Positions 42,201 through 49,294 of a stretch of 64,000 nucleotides of DNA are shown here, piece by piece. The DNA is from Liolophura sinensis (taxonomy: Eukaryota > Mollusca > Polyplacophora > Chitonida > Chitonidae). Each line of letters opens with the position of its first letter. The first letter of the stretch is position 1. The translations under genes were made by a program, and so were the position numbers. The notes beneath the pieces are model-generated. The model made no database searches. It was not told the origin of the DNA and saw only the letters and a program-made list of their open reading frames with translations. Where the stretch lies: positions 10,835,717 through 10,899,716 of the forward strand of contig NC_088305.1 of NCBI RefSeq assembly GCF_032854445.1, written 5' to 3'.

Positions 42201-45200
42201 CAACCCTAAATTGTTAACAGCCCATATGAATCGTTCGTAAATTGTAAACAGCCCATACGAATCAACCCTAAATTGTTTACAGCCCGTATGAATCAACCCT
42301 AAATTGTAAACAGCCCATATAAATCAACCCTAAATTCTACACAACCCATATTAATTAACCCTAAATTGTAAACAGCCCGTATGAATTAACCCTAAATTGT
42401 TAACAGCCCGTATGAATCAACCCTAAATTGTAAACAGCCCGTATGAATTAACCCTAAATTGTTAACAGCCCGTATGAATCAACCCTAAATTGTTAACAGC
42501 CCATATGAATCAACCCTAAATTGTTAACAGCCCATATGAATCGTTCGTAAATTGTAAACAGCCCATATGAATCAACCCTAAATTGTTTACAGCCCGTATG
42601 AATCAACCCTAAATTGTTAACAGCCCGTATGAATTAACCCTAAATTGTTAACAGCCCGTATGAATCAACCCTAAACTGTAAACAGCCCATATGAATCAAC
42701 CCTAAATTGTTTACAGCCCGTATGAATCAATCCTAAATTGTTAACAGCCCATATAAATCAACCCTAAATTCTACACAACCCATATTAATTAACCTTAAAT
42801 TGTAAACAGCCCGTATGAATTAACCCTAAATTGTTAACAGCCCGTATGAATCAACCCTAAATTGTAAACAGCCCGTATGAATTAACCCTAAATTGTTAAC
42901 AGCCCGTATGAATCAACCCTAAATTGTTAACAGCCCGTATGAATCAACCCTAAATTCTAAACCGCCCATATAAATCAACCCTAAATTCTACACAACCCAT
43001 ATTAATCAACCCGAAATTGTAAACAGCCCGTATGAATCAACCCGAAATTGTATACAGCCCATATGAATCAACCCTAAATTGTTAACAGCCCATATGAATC
43101 GTCCGTAAATTCTACACAACCCATATTAATCAACCCTAAACTGTAAACAGCCCGTATGAATCAACCCGAAATTGTATACAACCCATATGAATCAACCCTA
43201 AATTGTTAACAGCCCGTATGAATCGTCCGTAAATTCTAAACCACCCATATGAAATCAGTCCAAAAATGTAAAAATTAATACTTTTGCTAAATGTGAAATC
43301 AGTCCTACAAGTGACGAGTCATTTGGAAATCAGCGATTTGCACAATATGCGACACACGGCTCTTTGTATGTATACTTTACCCAATGAGGTACAAATATAC
43401 GTACCATATATCACATTATTTCGGTAATTATAATGATGTAATGCGTGTTTTGGGAATCCGCGATTCTCCTGTAGGCCTATTTACGATATTTCACGATCTC
43501 TCAATATGCTACACACTGGTTCAAGTTATACACTGAATATACATGTAGGTTGTATTGTTGGTAAATTGTAATTTTTTCAGATGAGAATGACATAAATAGA
43601 TGCGGTATTATAGCACAGTATAAGTAAGACACTGTAAATATACAAATTGAAATCGCTCAGCCAAAGCATCTGTTAACATTGCCGCAACATTAGGCCCGTC
43701 TAGCTTACATGCGGCTTGTGCATTTTCATTCAGGACATTGCCTTATATTTGGGACATTTGTATCCCTGCCAAAAAAAAAAAATGACGCGCCGCGGTGAAC
43801 ACAGTAGCTGTGAAAATCACCCGACAGCTTGAAACCGGTGTCAGAATTCTATGGTCTACAGTCTACAGTTCAATCTACCGATTTGTTTATTATACATATT
43901 CTGGGTCAAACGCCATGCGCTTGTTGCACTAGGAAGTGTCTGTTCACAATTCACGAATAAACTTGCTATATTTAGACCCGTATGAATGAATTGAATTTAT
44001 TTTTGTACACAATACACCCGGTTTGATTTTATTTATTTATTTATTTCATTGGTGTTTTACGCCGTACTCAAGAATATTTCACTTATATGACGGCGGCCAG
44101 CATTATGGTGGGGGGAAACCGGACAGAGCCAGGGAGAAACCCACGACCATCCGCAGGTTGGTGGAAGACCTTCCCACGTACGGTCAGAGAGGAAGCATGA
44201 GCTGGTCTAGACACCCGGTCTGAAGTCACTTGTATGTTGCTATATTTATTTCACTGCCACAAATAGACCTTGGCATGTGCAGGCTTAGCATCATCACGGG
44301 TAACCTCATGCGAATCTATTTAATCAGCATTACATCACTGCCAAAACTAGACAAGCTTTAGTTTTGGTACGCTTACGATACATGTTGGCTTGTGAAGGCT
44401 TAGCAGGAAGTGTCCCCACGCGGAACAGCATTTCTCTCAGGCCTTGGTTAGAATCATGTTTTGCATACGTGAGATAAAGATAATCCTAGCTGTACACAGT
44501 ATTATTAAAAACAAAGGTTGTGTTTTCTAACACCACTTCCTGCCTGATTAACTTGACCCCAGTGATGTGAAGCGAATGTAGAGAGCCATGCATGCGCTGA
44601 AATGAGTATGACAAAAGCCAGACTGAGTCCCTAAAATCACGTGTTAGATTGTCTGAGTCAGTAGGGTATATGTGTAGAATATAGACTAGGGAGTTGCAGC
44701 CCCGATAAGGAAGCTTTTGGAACTAAATGTGTAAAATTGCTGCATTAGTATGAGTGTCGTATAACATAGCAAAAATGTCACCCACCAAGTTTTGATATCT
44801 TTGTGCAGGAGTGTCACACGGCAGAAATCTCTTAGACCACGTATTGATATCTTTGTGCAGGACTGTCAAAGGGCACAAATGTCACGTAACACGTTTTAAA
44901 ATCATTTTGACTGCCACACAGCACAAATCTATGGGACCACGTTTTGATTTCTTTGTTCAGGAGTGTCACACGGCAGAAATCTCTCGGAACACTTTTTGAA
45001 ATCTTTTTTGCAGGACTGTCAGACAACACAAATCTCTCATCTGTTTTGCAGGACTGTCACAGGGCACAAATCTCTCAGACCACGTTTTGATATCTTTTTG
45101 CAGGACTGTCTTACAATACAGATCTCTTAGACTATGTTTTGACATCATTGTGCAAGACTGTCACAGGGCACAAATCTCTCAGACCACGTTTTGATATCTT

Positions 45201-46706
45201 TTTGCCGGACTGTCTTACAATACAAATCTCTTAGACTATATTTTGACATCTTTGTGCAAGACTGTCACAGGGCACAAATCCCTCAGACCACGTTTTGATA
45301 TCTCTGTACATGACCGTCACACACCAAAAATTCTCAGGTTATGTGTTGATATATTTGCACAGGACTGTTATAGCGTACAAATCTCTCAGACCACGTTTTG
45401 TCATCTTTGTAGGCTATCATACGGCAGAATTCCGTGTTTTAACTGAATTATGGTTGATCTGCATGCATAAGGCACCCAAACCAAAGGACCTCTCTATTAT
45501 CGGCGCGGGTACACACTTAAAGCCTTAGCTCGCTGCGATTTCCGGTGGTCACGGGTTCGAACCCAGCTCTTACTGATTTAACTGCTGATTGTAATTCACG
45601 AAAAATACAAGATACCTTGCAAAGTGCGGTAGTCTACCCCGAACACTTCGATTTCCTGAACCCATGGATTTAACTGACGGCATATAAGTGAGAAATTATT
45701 GAGTTTGGGGTTAAACACCAATCCAATGAAATAAATAAATACATAAACAAATAAACAGATGAATTCCGCGTTTCTTGATTGACAGGTCTGTATCGTTTGC
45801 GCTGGCGACCTCCTCGCTGGCCTTCGCCTTCCTGACCCTGCTGTACGTGTGTGTGGACGTGTTCGGATGGTGGGACGGCACCCCCTTCATTTACCCGGGT
45901 AAGCCCCTAACTTTATATTCCAGGGGCGTAGGAAGCAAATGAAAAACGGGTTGGCCGGCAGCCTGCGGATGGTCGTGGATTTCTCCGGGCTCTGCTCGGT
46001 TTTCTCCCACCATAAGACTGTCCGCCGTCGCACAAACAATATAGTTTTCTTGAATACGGCGTAAAACTCAATCTAATAAATAAATAAATAGATTGCTAAG
46101 GATACAGTCGATGGGCCAGCCATTCACTCAATCATTGAATCTTGCTGAAAATGTCAGTCTGTTAGGCAGTGACTTATTCTTGGTTAGAAAAAAGAATCAT
46201 TACGCTGACCACAGTGCACACGGGTATGCAGACGACGACAGAGACTGATAATCTGTATGTGCCGAGGTGTGCTGGGTGATTGTCTCATACAATCAAATAA
46301 ATCAACTAATCTTTTATTTTCTGTGCAGGTATGAGCTAAGTCCTACAGGTAATTTACATGCCCCACGGTTTACAATCAGTCAATCAACTTAATCAACAGC
46401 TGAATCAGTGAATCCGTTAATTAACTCAGTTTATCACCTGAATCAGTTAATCGAATGAATCAGGCAGTCAGTTTATCAATCGATGAATTACTCAATCGGT
46501 CAGTCATTCCTTGATTTTTCTTTCGGGCAGGTATGAACTCTATCGTGATCTACATGTGTCACGGTCTCCTCGGAGGGTGTTTTCCGGTCACGTGGAAAAC
46601 GGAGATGATCCACTGGAAGCTGCTGATCCGGGATCTCTGGGGATCTGGGCTCTGGATCTTCGTCGCTTATGTCCTCTTCAAGAAGAAGATCTTTGTTGCC
46701 ATATAA
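1887..46706 (+). CDS. HGSNAT: Heparan-alpha-glucosaminide N-acetyltransferase, complete 17-exon gene
   Basis: Lysosomal membrane enzyme that moves acetyl from cytosolic acetyl-CoA to the terminal glucosamine of heparan sulfate inside the lysosome. Joined exons: 1887-1938, 15434-15624, 21309-21436, 23457-23572, 24555-24624, 28130-28214, 29224-29381, 30241-30348, 30937-31085, 31523-31635, 32107-32228, 33068-33194, 34893-34979, 35647-35718, 40944-41014, 45786-45898, 46531-46706. All introns are GT-AG, phases agree throughout, and the sum is 1938 nt (645 residues plus stop), close to the vertebrate length. Seen: signal peptide (residues 1 to about 22), luminal domain with several N-x-S/T sites, TM1 near 164-184, basic/acidic cytosolic loop, then the [10 protein letters not shown] motif opening the multi-TM core, NYGGG and FKHPAWHG around His288 (aligned to the proposed catalytic His of the human enzyme), GVLQRL, YYNCTGG, PEGILGT and YPGMNSI. 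The start has A at -3, and an in-frame stop lies 60 nt upstream. Assignment rests on motif order recalled from the human family. Confidence 0.95.
2787..3791. mobile_element. Family D inverted-repeat DNA element with nested SINE
   Basis: The left end (about 2787-2880) and the reversed right end (about 3676-3791) match over roughly 100 bp, sharing gtgatagctggcaaat and gcacaga. A family A SINE has inserted at 3297-3564. No transposase frame is present, so it is non-autonomous. Confidence 0.75.
3297..3564 (-). mobile_element. SINE family A, near full length
   Basis: On the minus strand it starts ggggcctccgtggctcagtc, a tRNA-like A box, followed by a B-box-like gttcaagacc. The tail is tgaaatattcttgagtacgg, then ggcgtaaaacaccaatc and an A-rich end. 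Inserted inside the family D element 2787-3791. Confidence 0.88.
6644..6659. repeat. GA microsatellite
   Basis: Short run of ga dinucleotides in intron 1. Confidence 0.8.
6826..7046 (+). mobile_element. SINE family C fragment
   Basis: Contains gtctggtgtcttcagcataa, acttcagtggcggcaggact and the end attgttaagcgcgacgttgt with a short attc repeat. The tRNA-like head is absent. Confidence 0.7.
8392..8640 (+). mobile_element. SINE family A
   Basis: Head diverged, B box gagttcaagtcc intact, body cctcccaccataatgctagc, tail ending in aataaataaatc. Diverged in the middle. Confidence 0.8.
8936..9078 (-). mobile_element. SINE family A, 5'-truncated
   Basis: Tail and body (ccgtactcaagaatatttca, ccagcattatggtgggagga) without the tRNA-like head. 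Confidence 0.82.
9216..9275 (-). mobile_element. Family D end fragment
   Basis: Reversed end: gactatcacactgttgttgc tgctctcgttttactcc. Confidence 0.6.
9403..9452 (-). mobile_element. SINE family A tail fragment
   Basis: Repeated ttta units followed by tgattggtgctttacgccgg, the reverse of the family tail, then unrelated sequence. Confidence 0.7.
10336..10566 (+). mobile_element. SINE family A, diverged
   Basis: Shows gcgtgctagcgcagcatgat, the B-box region and the body ttcctcccaccataatactg, then an A-rich tail. Part of the middle is deleted. Confidence 0.8.
11721..12356. repeat. Tandem array, unit about 40 bp
   Basis: Unit core tatttctgtgagtttatgac then ttttagtgtgacaacgg; spacing 38-40 bp. 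Degenerate at both ends. Confidence 0.92.
15010..15290. repeat. Degenerate tandem array, unit about 50 bp
   Basis: Core agtgttattttacaccgat recurs near 15039, 15127, 15177 and 15227. Confidence 0.7.
15434..15624 (+). CDS. HGSNAT: HGSNAT exon 2 (luminal domain)
   Basis: Acceptor ttggttgcag, donor AAG|gtaaaa. Completes codon 18 and ends in phase 0 at residue 81. Contains [20 protein letters not shown], matching the start of the vertebrate luminal domain in spacing, with an NSS glycosylation sequon and a Cys-Trp pair before the donor. Confidence 0.92.
16252..16590. repeat. Tandem array, unit 32 bp
   Basis: Core gccaagagagttaagtgtgg; ttaagt at 16261, 16293 and 16325 gives the period. The 3' third is more diverged. 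Confidence 0.9.
17060..17388 (+). mobile_element. SINE family C
   Basis: Shares ggtacttgctgctgtctagc, gtctggtgtcttcggcatga and a cata-repeat end with the 20868 copy. A B-box-like gaaacctggtcgggtc lies at the left. Confidence 0.75.
17412..17470 (-). mobile_element. Family D end fragment
   Basis: Reversed end: ccatttgccaactatcacac then tgctctagttttgctc, next to the 17472 hairpin. Confidence 0.6.
17472..17622. mobile_element. Hairpin element with arms of about 60 bp
   Basis: Left arm 17472-17533 pairs with right arm 17560-17622, sharing ttgaggaatatttg and gactatg ends, with a loop of about 26 bases and few mismatches. Fits a fold-back MITE. No coding content. Confidence 0.75.
18771..18976. mobile_element. 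Inverted-repeat element (MITE-like)
   Basis: Left end ctggtcccgggatcacaaag and reversed right end ccctgggatcacgaaacgat match for about 45 bp, both running into agtcaaaattt. Internal part is AT-rich. Confidence 0.72.
19135..19300 (+). mobile_element. SINE family A, 5'-truncated
   Basis: Begins near gaaggtctgttagcaacctg and ends gcgtaaaacaccaatcgaat plus an A-rich tail. Confidence 0.85.
19400..20004. repeat. Tandem array, unit 30 bp
   Basis: Core cctcacaaatccactggtgg; about 20 copies. Being a multiple of three it keeps a frame open for 185 codons, which is not a gene. Confidence 0.93.
20868..21165 (+). mobile_element. SINE family C
   Basis: B-box-like gggatcaaactcgggtc, ctggtactttttgctgcctc, tctggtgccttgggcatgat and a cata-repeat tail. 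Ends 144 bp before HGSNAT exon 3. Confidence 0.78.
21309..21436 (+). CDS. HGSNAT: HGSNAT exon 3 (luminal domain)
   Basis: Acceptor tgttttag, donor CC|gtaagt; phase 0 in, phase 2 out. Begins Cys-Pro-Leu-Gln-Trp and holds three N-x-S/T sequons (NVT, NTT, NLS). Ends with an Ile-Cys-Pro that is completed in exon 4. Confidence 0.9.
22030..22435. repeat. Tandem array, unit about 23 bp
   Basis: Core gggaaagtttgtgatttgtc; about 17 copies. Confidence 0.92.
22485..22812. repeat. Tandem array, unit about 30 bp
   Basis: Core tcctgtttcctccgcccata then aaaaggcttac; adjoins the 23-bp array. Confidence 0.9.
23457..23572 (+). CDS. HGSNAT: HGSNAT exon 4 (luminal domain)
   Basis: Acceptor gaaaacag, donor AC|gtaagt; phase 2 in, phase 1 out. 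Encodes [20 protein letters not shown] and a Cys-His-Val-Ile segment, like the end of the luminal domain, with an NWT sequon. Confidence 0.9.
24555..24624 (+). CDS. HGSNAT: HGSNAT exon 5 (first transmembrane helix)
   Basis: Acceptor gtttacag, donor CAG|gtgcgt; phase 1 in, phase 2 out. About 23 residues, nearly all hydrophobic ([11 protein letters not shown]...), forming TM1 followed by a positive cytosolic flank. Confidence 0.9.
24655..24868. repeat. Tandem array, unit 32 bp
   Basis: Core gaggatcagtccattgtttc; six to seven copies beginning about 30 bp after HGSNAT exon 5. Confidence 0.92.
26728..27302. repeat. Tandem array, unit 18 bp
   Basis: Core tgttttcatcgacattg; about 30 copies. Length divisible by three, which keeps a 217-codon frame open. 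Confidence 0.93.
28130..28214 (+). CDS. HGSNAT: HGSNAT exon 6 (cytosolic loop)
   Basis: Acceptor gtctttcag, donor TTT|gtaagt; phase 2 in, phase 0 out. Polar loop starting R-N-R-N-V-Q-K with a Cys-Cys pair, placed after TM1. Confidence 0.85.
29224..29381 (+). CDS. HGSNAT: HGSNAT exon 7 (cytosolic loop, core entry motif)
   Basis: Acceptor tccattag, donor GG|gtgagc; phase 0 in, phase 2 out. A low-complexity Asn/Gly/Glu-rich loop ends in [12 protein letters not shown], the conserved entry motif of the acyltransferase core. Confidence 0.95.
29565..29872. repeat. Tandem array, unit about 49 bp
   Basis: Core actgtattgatggctacgta then acacgtgactgatacgt; six copies. Confidence 0.92.
30015..30172. 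mobile_element. Two SINE family A tails in inverted order
   Basis: A reversed tail (tttgattggtgttttaggcc, 30018-30085) is followed directly by a forward tail (cgtatataagtgaaatattt, 30090-30172), forming an inverted repeat about 70 bp before HGSNAT exon 8. Confidence 0.8.
30241..30348 (+). CDS. HGSNAT: HGSNAT exon 8 (core helix and conserved His region)
   Basis: Acceptor tgttttccag, donor TG|gtaacg; phase 2 in and out. Encodes [20 protein letters not shown] then [12 protein letters not shown]. The His in FKHPAWHG is residue 288 and corresponds to the proposed acetyl-transfer His of the family. Confidence 0.97.
30937..31085 (+). CDS. HGSNAT: HGSNAT exon 9
   Basis: Acceptor gttgttgtag, donor A|gtgagt; phase 2 in, phase 1 out. 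Encodes [16 protein letters not shown], a basic turn and the hydrophobic segment [11 protein letters not shown]. Confidence 0.95.
31523..31635 (+). CDS. HGSNAT: HGSNAT exon 10
   Basis: Acceptor ccactccag, donor CAG|gtactt; phase 1 in, phase 0 out. Contains [20 protein letters not shown], the family's GVLQRL signature followed by a membrane helix. Confidence 0.96.
31790..31996. repeat. Tandem array, unit about 34 bp
   Basis: Core caagaacgaattattaaaga then accatgcagttg; ends about 110 bp before HGSNAT exon 11. Confidence 0.88.
32107..32228 (+). CDS. HGSNAT: HGSNAT exon 11
   Basis: Acceptor tgtttcag, donor AC|gtaagt; phase 0 in, phase 2 out. Encodes a Trp-Pro-x-Trp helix start and ends [12 protein letters not shown], matching the family's LPVPGCPT. 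Confidence 0.95.
33068..33194 (+). CDS. HGSNAT: HGSNAT exon 12
   Basis: Acceptor gctttgtag, donor AAG|gtattt; phase 2 in, phase 0 out. Encodes [20 protein letters not shown] then [16 protein letters not shown], a highly conserved luminal loop with the NCT sequon. Confidence 0.97.
33268..33498. mobile_element. Inverted-repeat element (MITE-like)
   Basis: actcgggtccaagctgga at 33278 is repeated in reverse at about 33471-33487, within arms of about 38 bp. Located 74 bp after HGSNAT exon 12. Confidence 0.75.
33772..33900 (+). mobile_element. Family D element end
   Basis: Shares agcgacgacagtgtgatagt and a downstream aggtaaaaaatgcagtgaca with the other copies. Confidence 0.7.
34197..34292 (+). 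mobile_element. SINE family A, 5'-truncated
   Basis: Body taatgctggccgccgtcgta and tail gaaatattcttgagttcggc followed by an A run. Confidence 0.85.
34385..34700 (+). mobile_element. Family D element, left part
   Basis: Shows agagagtaaaaccagagctg, cggcctcttgtcaatttact and a body similar to 2880-3150, including a ggtccaa segment. Confidence 0.75.
34893..34979 (+). CDS. HGSNAT: HGSNAT exon 13
   Basis: Acceptor tttttcatag, donor CAG|gtaacc; phase 0 both sides. Encodes [20 protein letters not shown], matching the family's DPEGILGT helix. Confidence 0.95.
35315..35530 (+). mobile_element. Family D element, left part
   Basis: gagtaaaaccagagcagcta, gacagtgtgatagctggcga, then ttattctaactgttcatgta. 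Confidence 0.75.
35647..35718 (+). CDS. HGSNAT: HGSNAT exon 14
   Basis: Acceptor tctccaacag, donor ACG|gtgggt; phase 0 both sides. 24 residues: A-G-R-V-L-M-Y then a basic stretch and a helix start (RWIVWAVIT). Confidence 0.88.
35750..35850 (+). mobile_element. Family D element end
   Basis: agaaagtaaaaccatagaag and acggcctcttgtcagttttc; a short end 32 bp after HGSNAT exon 14. Confidence 0.7.
36002..36212 (-). mobile_element. SINE family A
   Basis: Reversed tail tttgattggtgctttacgca through body to the B-box region. Head missing. Confidence 0.85.
36226..36500. mobile_element. Fold-back element
   Basis: gcaatcaaagcgcaacatgg at 36253 pairs with the reverse at 36433-36455, and gggctgtatat at 36226 with its reverse near 36490-36500. 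The end motif ggggctgtatacgcatc also occurs at about 664, 4041 and 26703. Confidence 0.65.
37291..37531 (-). mobile_element. SINE family A, near full length
   Basis: Reversed tail to reversed head (gagccaactgagccacagag) with a deletion in the body. Confidence 0.85.
37563..37625 (+). mobile_element. Family D end fragment
   Basis: gaacaacgacgacagtgaga then cagctggcagatgatcaag, directly after a family A SINE. Confidence 0.55.
38403..38752 (+). mobile_element. SINE family B, tRNA-derived
   Basis: Head cgatggcacagttggtagag with a B-box-like ccagggtcaatcctggg, a central part with gcggcttacttgccttcggt, and an end tgttaagtacgacgttaatc followed by a short cactc repeat. Confidence 0.82.
39232..39290. 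repeat. AT microsatellite
   Basis: Uninterrupted at dinucleotides, nearly 30 copies. Confidence 0.95.
39817..40222. repeat. Tandem array, unit 121 bp, from a family D end
   Basis: tatcacgctgtcgtcgctgc starts near 39817, 39938, 40059 and 40180, an even 121-bp spacing. Part of each unit is the reversed family D end; the rest (ggtatatacggccatcatac) is not seen in other D copies. Confidence 0.9.
40320..40575 (+). mobile_element. Family D element, left part
   Basis: gagcagcgacgacactatga, then ttgtcaattttcctcatgta and caccatggcttaagcaaaat. Lies just beyond the 121-bp array made from the same end in reverse. Confidence 0.75.
40676..40796 (+). mobile_element. SINE family A, 5'-truncated
   Basis: Body ggctctgcccggtttcctct to tail aacaccaatcaaataaataa. 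Confidence 0.87.
40944..41014 (+). CDS. HGSNAT: HGSNAT exon 15
   Basis: Acceptor tcccttcag, donor TG|gtaagt; phase 0 in, phase 2 out. Ends [10 protein letters not shown], equivalent to the family's GFIPVNKNLW. Confidence 0.95.
41165..43257. repeat. Large tandem array, unit about 31 bp
   Basis: Core gtatgaatcaaccctaaatt then gttaacagccc. About 65 copies in several variant classes (gttaacag, gtaaacag, ctacacaa), with the variants recurring in blocks. Fills most of the first half of intron 15. Confidence 0.95.
44028..44216 (-). mobile_element. SINE family A, head missing
   Basis: Reversed tail and body, ending in the reversed cttcctctctgaccgtacgt region. Confidence 0.86.
44770..45425. repeat. 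Tandem array, unit about 52 bp
   Basis: Core gaccacgttttgatatcttt then gtgcaggactgtcac; later units vary in length. Confidence 0.9.
45510..45760 (+). mobile_element. tRNA-derived SINE, related tail
   Basis: A B-box-like ggttcgaaccc at about 45552 follows a Pol III-like head, and the end taaacaccaatccaatgaaa plus A-rich tail resembles family A. Its body differs, so it may be a sister family. It lies 25 bp before HGSNAT exon 16. Confidence 0.6.
45786..45898 (+). CDS. HGSNAT: HGSNAT exon 16
   Basis: Acceptor gattgacag, donor CGG|gtaagc; phase 2 in, phase 1 out. Hydrophobic helix ([19 protein letters not shown]) then a Trp-Trp-x-Gly-Thr-Pro turn. Confidence 0.95.
45948..46093 (+). mobile_element. 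SINE family A, 5'-truncated
   Basis: Body gggctctgctcggttttctc, then a diverged tail ending in aataaataaataaatag. Confidence 0.83.
46110..46510. repeat. Low-complexity tcaa/aatc-rich DNA around the exon 17 relic
   Basis: Loose repetition of cagtcaatcaact-type words on both sides of 46329-46375, continuing up to the real exon 17 acceptor. Confidence 0.65.
46329..46375 (+). pseudogene. Decayed partial copy of HGSNAT exon 17
   Basis: After an acceptor-like ttttctgtgcag it reads gtatgagctaag, then aatttacatgccccacggtt. This parallels the true exon start at 46531 (gtatgaactc, then atctacatgtgtcacggtct). Translated in the same phase it gives Gly-Met-Ser-stop, then VIYMPHGL against VIYMCHGL. It has an in-frame stop and two extra codons, so it cannot serve as a functional exon. 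Confidence 0.6.
46531..46706 (+). CDS. HGSNAT: HGSNAT exon 17 (terminal)
   Basis: Acceptor tttcgggcag; phase 1 in. Begins [14 protein letters not shown] and ends with a final helix followed by FKKKIFVAI and stop TAA at 46704-46706, matching the family's closing YRKKIFWKI. Confidence 0.96.
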
Positions 46707-47157
46707 AGGCCCCCTGTGTGTTAAGGGACTTCGGGAACTCTTTTTCTACAAGTCAACAAATGGAGAGAAATAGCAGGATACGATTTGTGTTTCACCAAAC
46801 CCTGCTTCTGAACGTAATGTTTTTCCCAAAATGATAGGAGTGACACGTGAACAAGGGTCTGTCTGCCGATATGCAAATTTCGCTCAAAAGTGTGATTTCG
46901 CCTTTTATTGAATTCCGTGTCCTATAGCCGATTGGGTTAATAGATATCTACAAAATACCATGAACATTAACCACGGTTAGGACACTAGCTACTAAAAAAA
47001 GTAAAGCTTTGTATCCCCGAGGGTCAGGCAAAAGGGATTCTGTGGAACACCTTGGGTGTGTTTTTTGTCCCATCACTTCGAAAGGTTACACCTAGTGTAG
47101 ACCTGGGCGCTCTGATTACATGTATTTTAACACAATGAAGTCCTTGGTTTGAAACGT

Positions 47158-47830
47158 GATGATGCATTTCAGGCAAGTCGGTTGTCCATGGTCGTATATG
47201 CAAGCCGGTTGTTCACAGTCGTACAGAAGCGGGCTTTTCACAATCTTAAGCAAGTCGGTTGTCCATGGTCATATATGCAAGCCGGTTGTTCACAGTCGTA
47301 TATGCAAGCCGGTTGTTGACATTCGTACAGAAGCGGCCTTTTCACAGTCTTATGCAAGTCGGTTGTCCATGGTCGTATATGCAAGCCGGTTGTTCACAGT
47401 CGTATATGCAAGCCGGTTGTTGACAGTCGTATAGAAGCGGGCTTTTCACAATCTTAAGCAAGTCAGTTGTCCATGGTCGTATATGCAAGCCGGTTGTTCA
47501 CAGTCGTATATGCAAGTCGGTTGTTGACAGTCGTATAGAAGCGGGCTATTCACAATCTTATGCTAGTCGGTTGTCCATGGTCGTATATGCAAGCCGGTTG
47601 TTCACAGTCGTATATGCAAGTCGGTTGTTCACAGTCGTACAGAAGCCGTCTTTCCACAGTCTTATGCAAGTTGGTTGTCCATGGTTTTATATGCAAGTCG
47701 GTTGTTGACGATAGTGTACGATGTATATAGAAGCTGGTTGTTCACAATCGTATGCAAACCGGTTGTTCACAATCGTATGCAAACTCGTTGTTCACAATCG
47801 TGTGTAAGTCGGTTGTTCACATATTCCCTT
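47158..47830. repeat. Higher-order tandem array, 26-bp subunits in a 104-bp unit
   Basis: Subunit core atgcaagccggttgttcaca. The marker tccatgg recurs at 47262, 47366, 47470, 47574 and 47678, exactly 104 bp apart. Lies in the 3' flank or 3' UTR of HGSNAT. Confidence 0.93.
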
Positions 47831-49294
47831 TATTATTATCATGCAACTGCAGAATGAAAAGATTTGCTGAACATGGATATATGTTGTTCAAATACAGAAT
47901 GAGATTGAAACATATAGTGACTCAGCATAGTGCCTACACATTGGTGTCATAACTCGTAAGCGTTTTGTTTTATATCAGGGAGCAAGAAAACCACTGAAAG
48001 TTGGATGTGTGAAAGTCATGATTCAAAAGCCTAACCAGACTTCCAGAAATAGCGAATCATAACGTTACCTGCAGGAAGGGGGGTAAGAAAGATATATTGT
48101 GGCAGCTCTTCAGAAGAATGTTGATACGATAATTGTTGCTCTTTGGTCCTTTTTTCTTTCTTCCTTTTATACCCACGTGTTAAAAACACCTCAATATTAG
48201 TGCTGATAACAAGCTATGACATATTGTATTATGTCCATGGAGTGATAAGCTCTGCATAGGAGAAGACCTTTGTACCTTGGTGGATGTATAGTTTCCAAGG
48301 AATGCTTTGTCCCGTGGAGGACTTTCATGCCCAATGAACATTCAAGCCAAACCTGCAGAGATCTTATTGTTCACGATATCACTATTGGCTAGTGATCTGT
48401 AGTTTGCAAAGGGCGATGCTTGTAAACGCAGTTTGATTGGCCAGCATAGAATGTCCAGTCACACGGCGTTTCTCATCAGAATTCTTTACTGATTGGTCAG
48501 CAGATTGACAACTACATGTACACGTGACAGGATCGGACAGCCTGAACAACTTGGACCTGGTTAACTTTAGACGAGATAGTAGAGTTAGAACACTTTTGGT
48601 TAGAGAGACAATTTCTAGTTGCTGTGTCCTCCAATCTCAACAAGATTAACATTCGTGCCATCAAAAAAATCCTGAAGATTTTCACGTCGTCTTAAATGAA
48701 GTACACATTATATACATGTACATTGTGGGATCATTTACATAAAAACTTACTCTATAACATATCTGTTCGTTATCTCTATTGATACAAAATGGAAACTCAT
48801 ATATTAGATGATGTTTTCTGTGAATAGTTATTATAAAAGATACATATTCTTACTCTTGTACATATTGAATAGACCTAGTTAGTGGCCAACAACACACATC
48901 TATATCATGTACGATTTGAAATGATCCATTGATGATGAATTGATGAAGCGTCTCAATCATGTGACCTGTCAAGAATGTTAGGCAATTATTTTCGATCATA
49001 ATTACTGAAATTTGAGCGTCTGAAATAAGTTTCACAAAAAATAGTTTAGAACAGACTATCAATGGGGAAAATTGAGGAGTTGAGTATTTGTGAACTTTTT
49101 CACAAGTCACATGATATAGTAGGACTGTTTTTACCTTTAACAATAAAAGAGTTCGTATCTCTCGAAACTCCCCTAACGAAACAGAAATGAGGAGAGATTG
49201 CCATTGCATGTCAGCTCAGGTGAAAATGGCAATACCGTAAATTGTTCGTGTCTCAAGGGACACTGGAGACGACTATCTGCCGGGAAGCTCAATA

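Noticed and set aside
48850..49209. 119-codon minus-strand frame in the convergent intergenic region
   Set aside because: No recognised motif, no splice context and ordinary base composition; length is within chance expectation in 64 kb.
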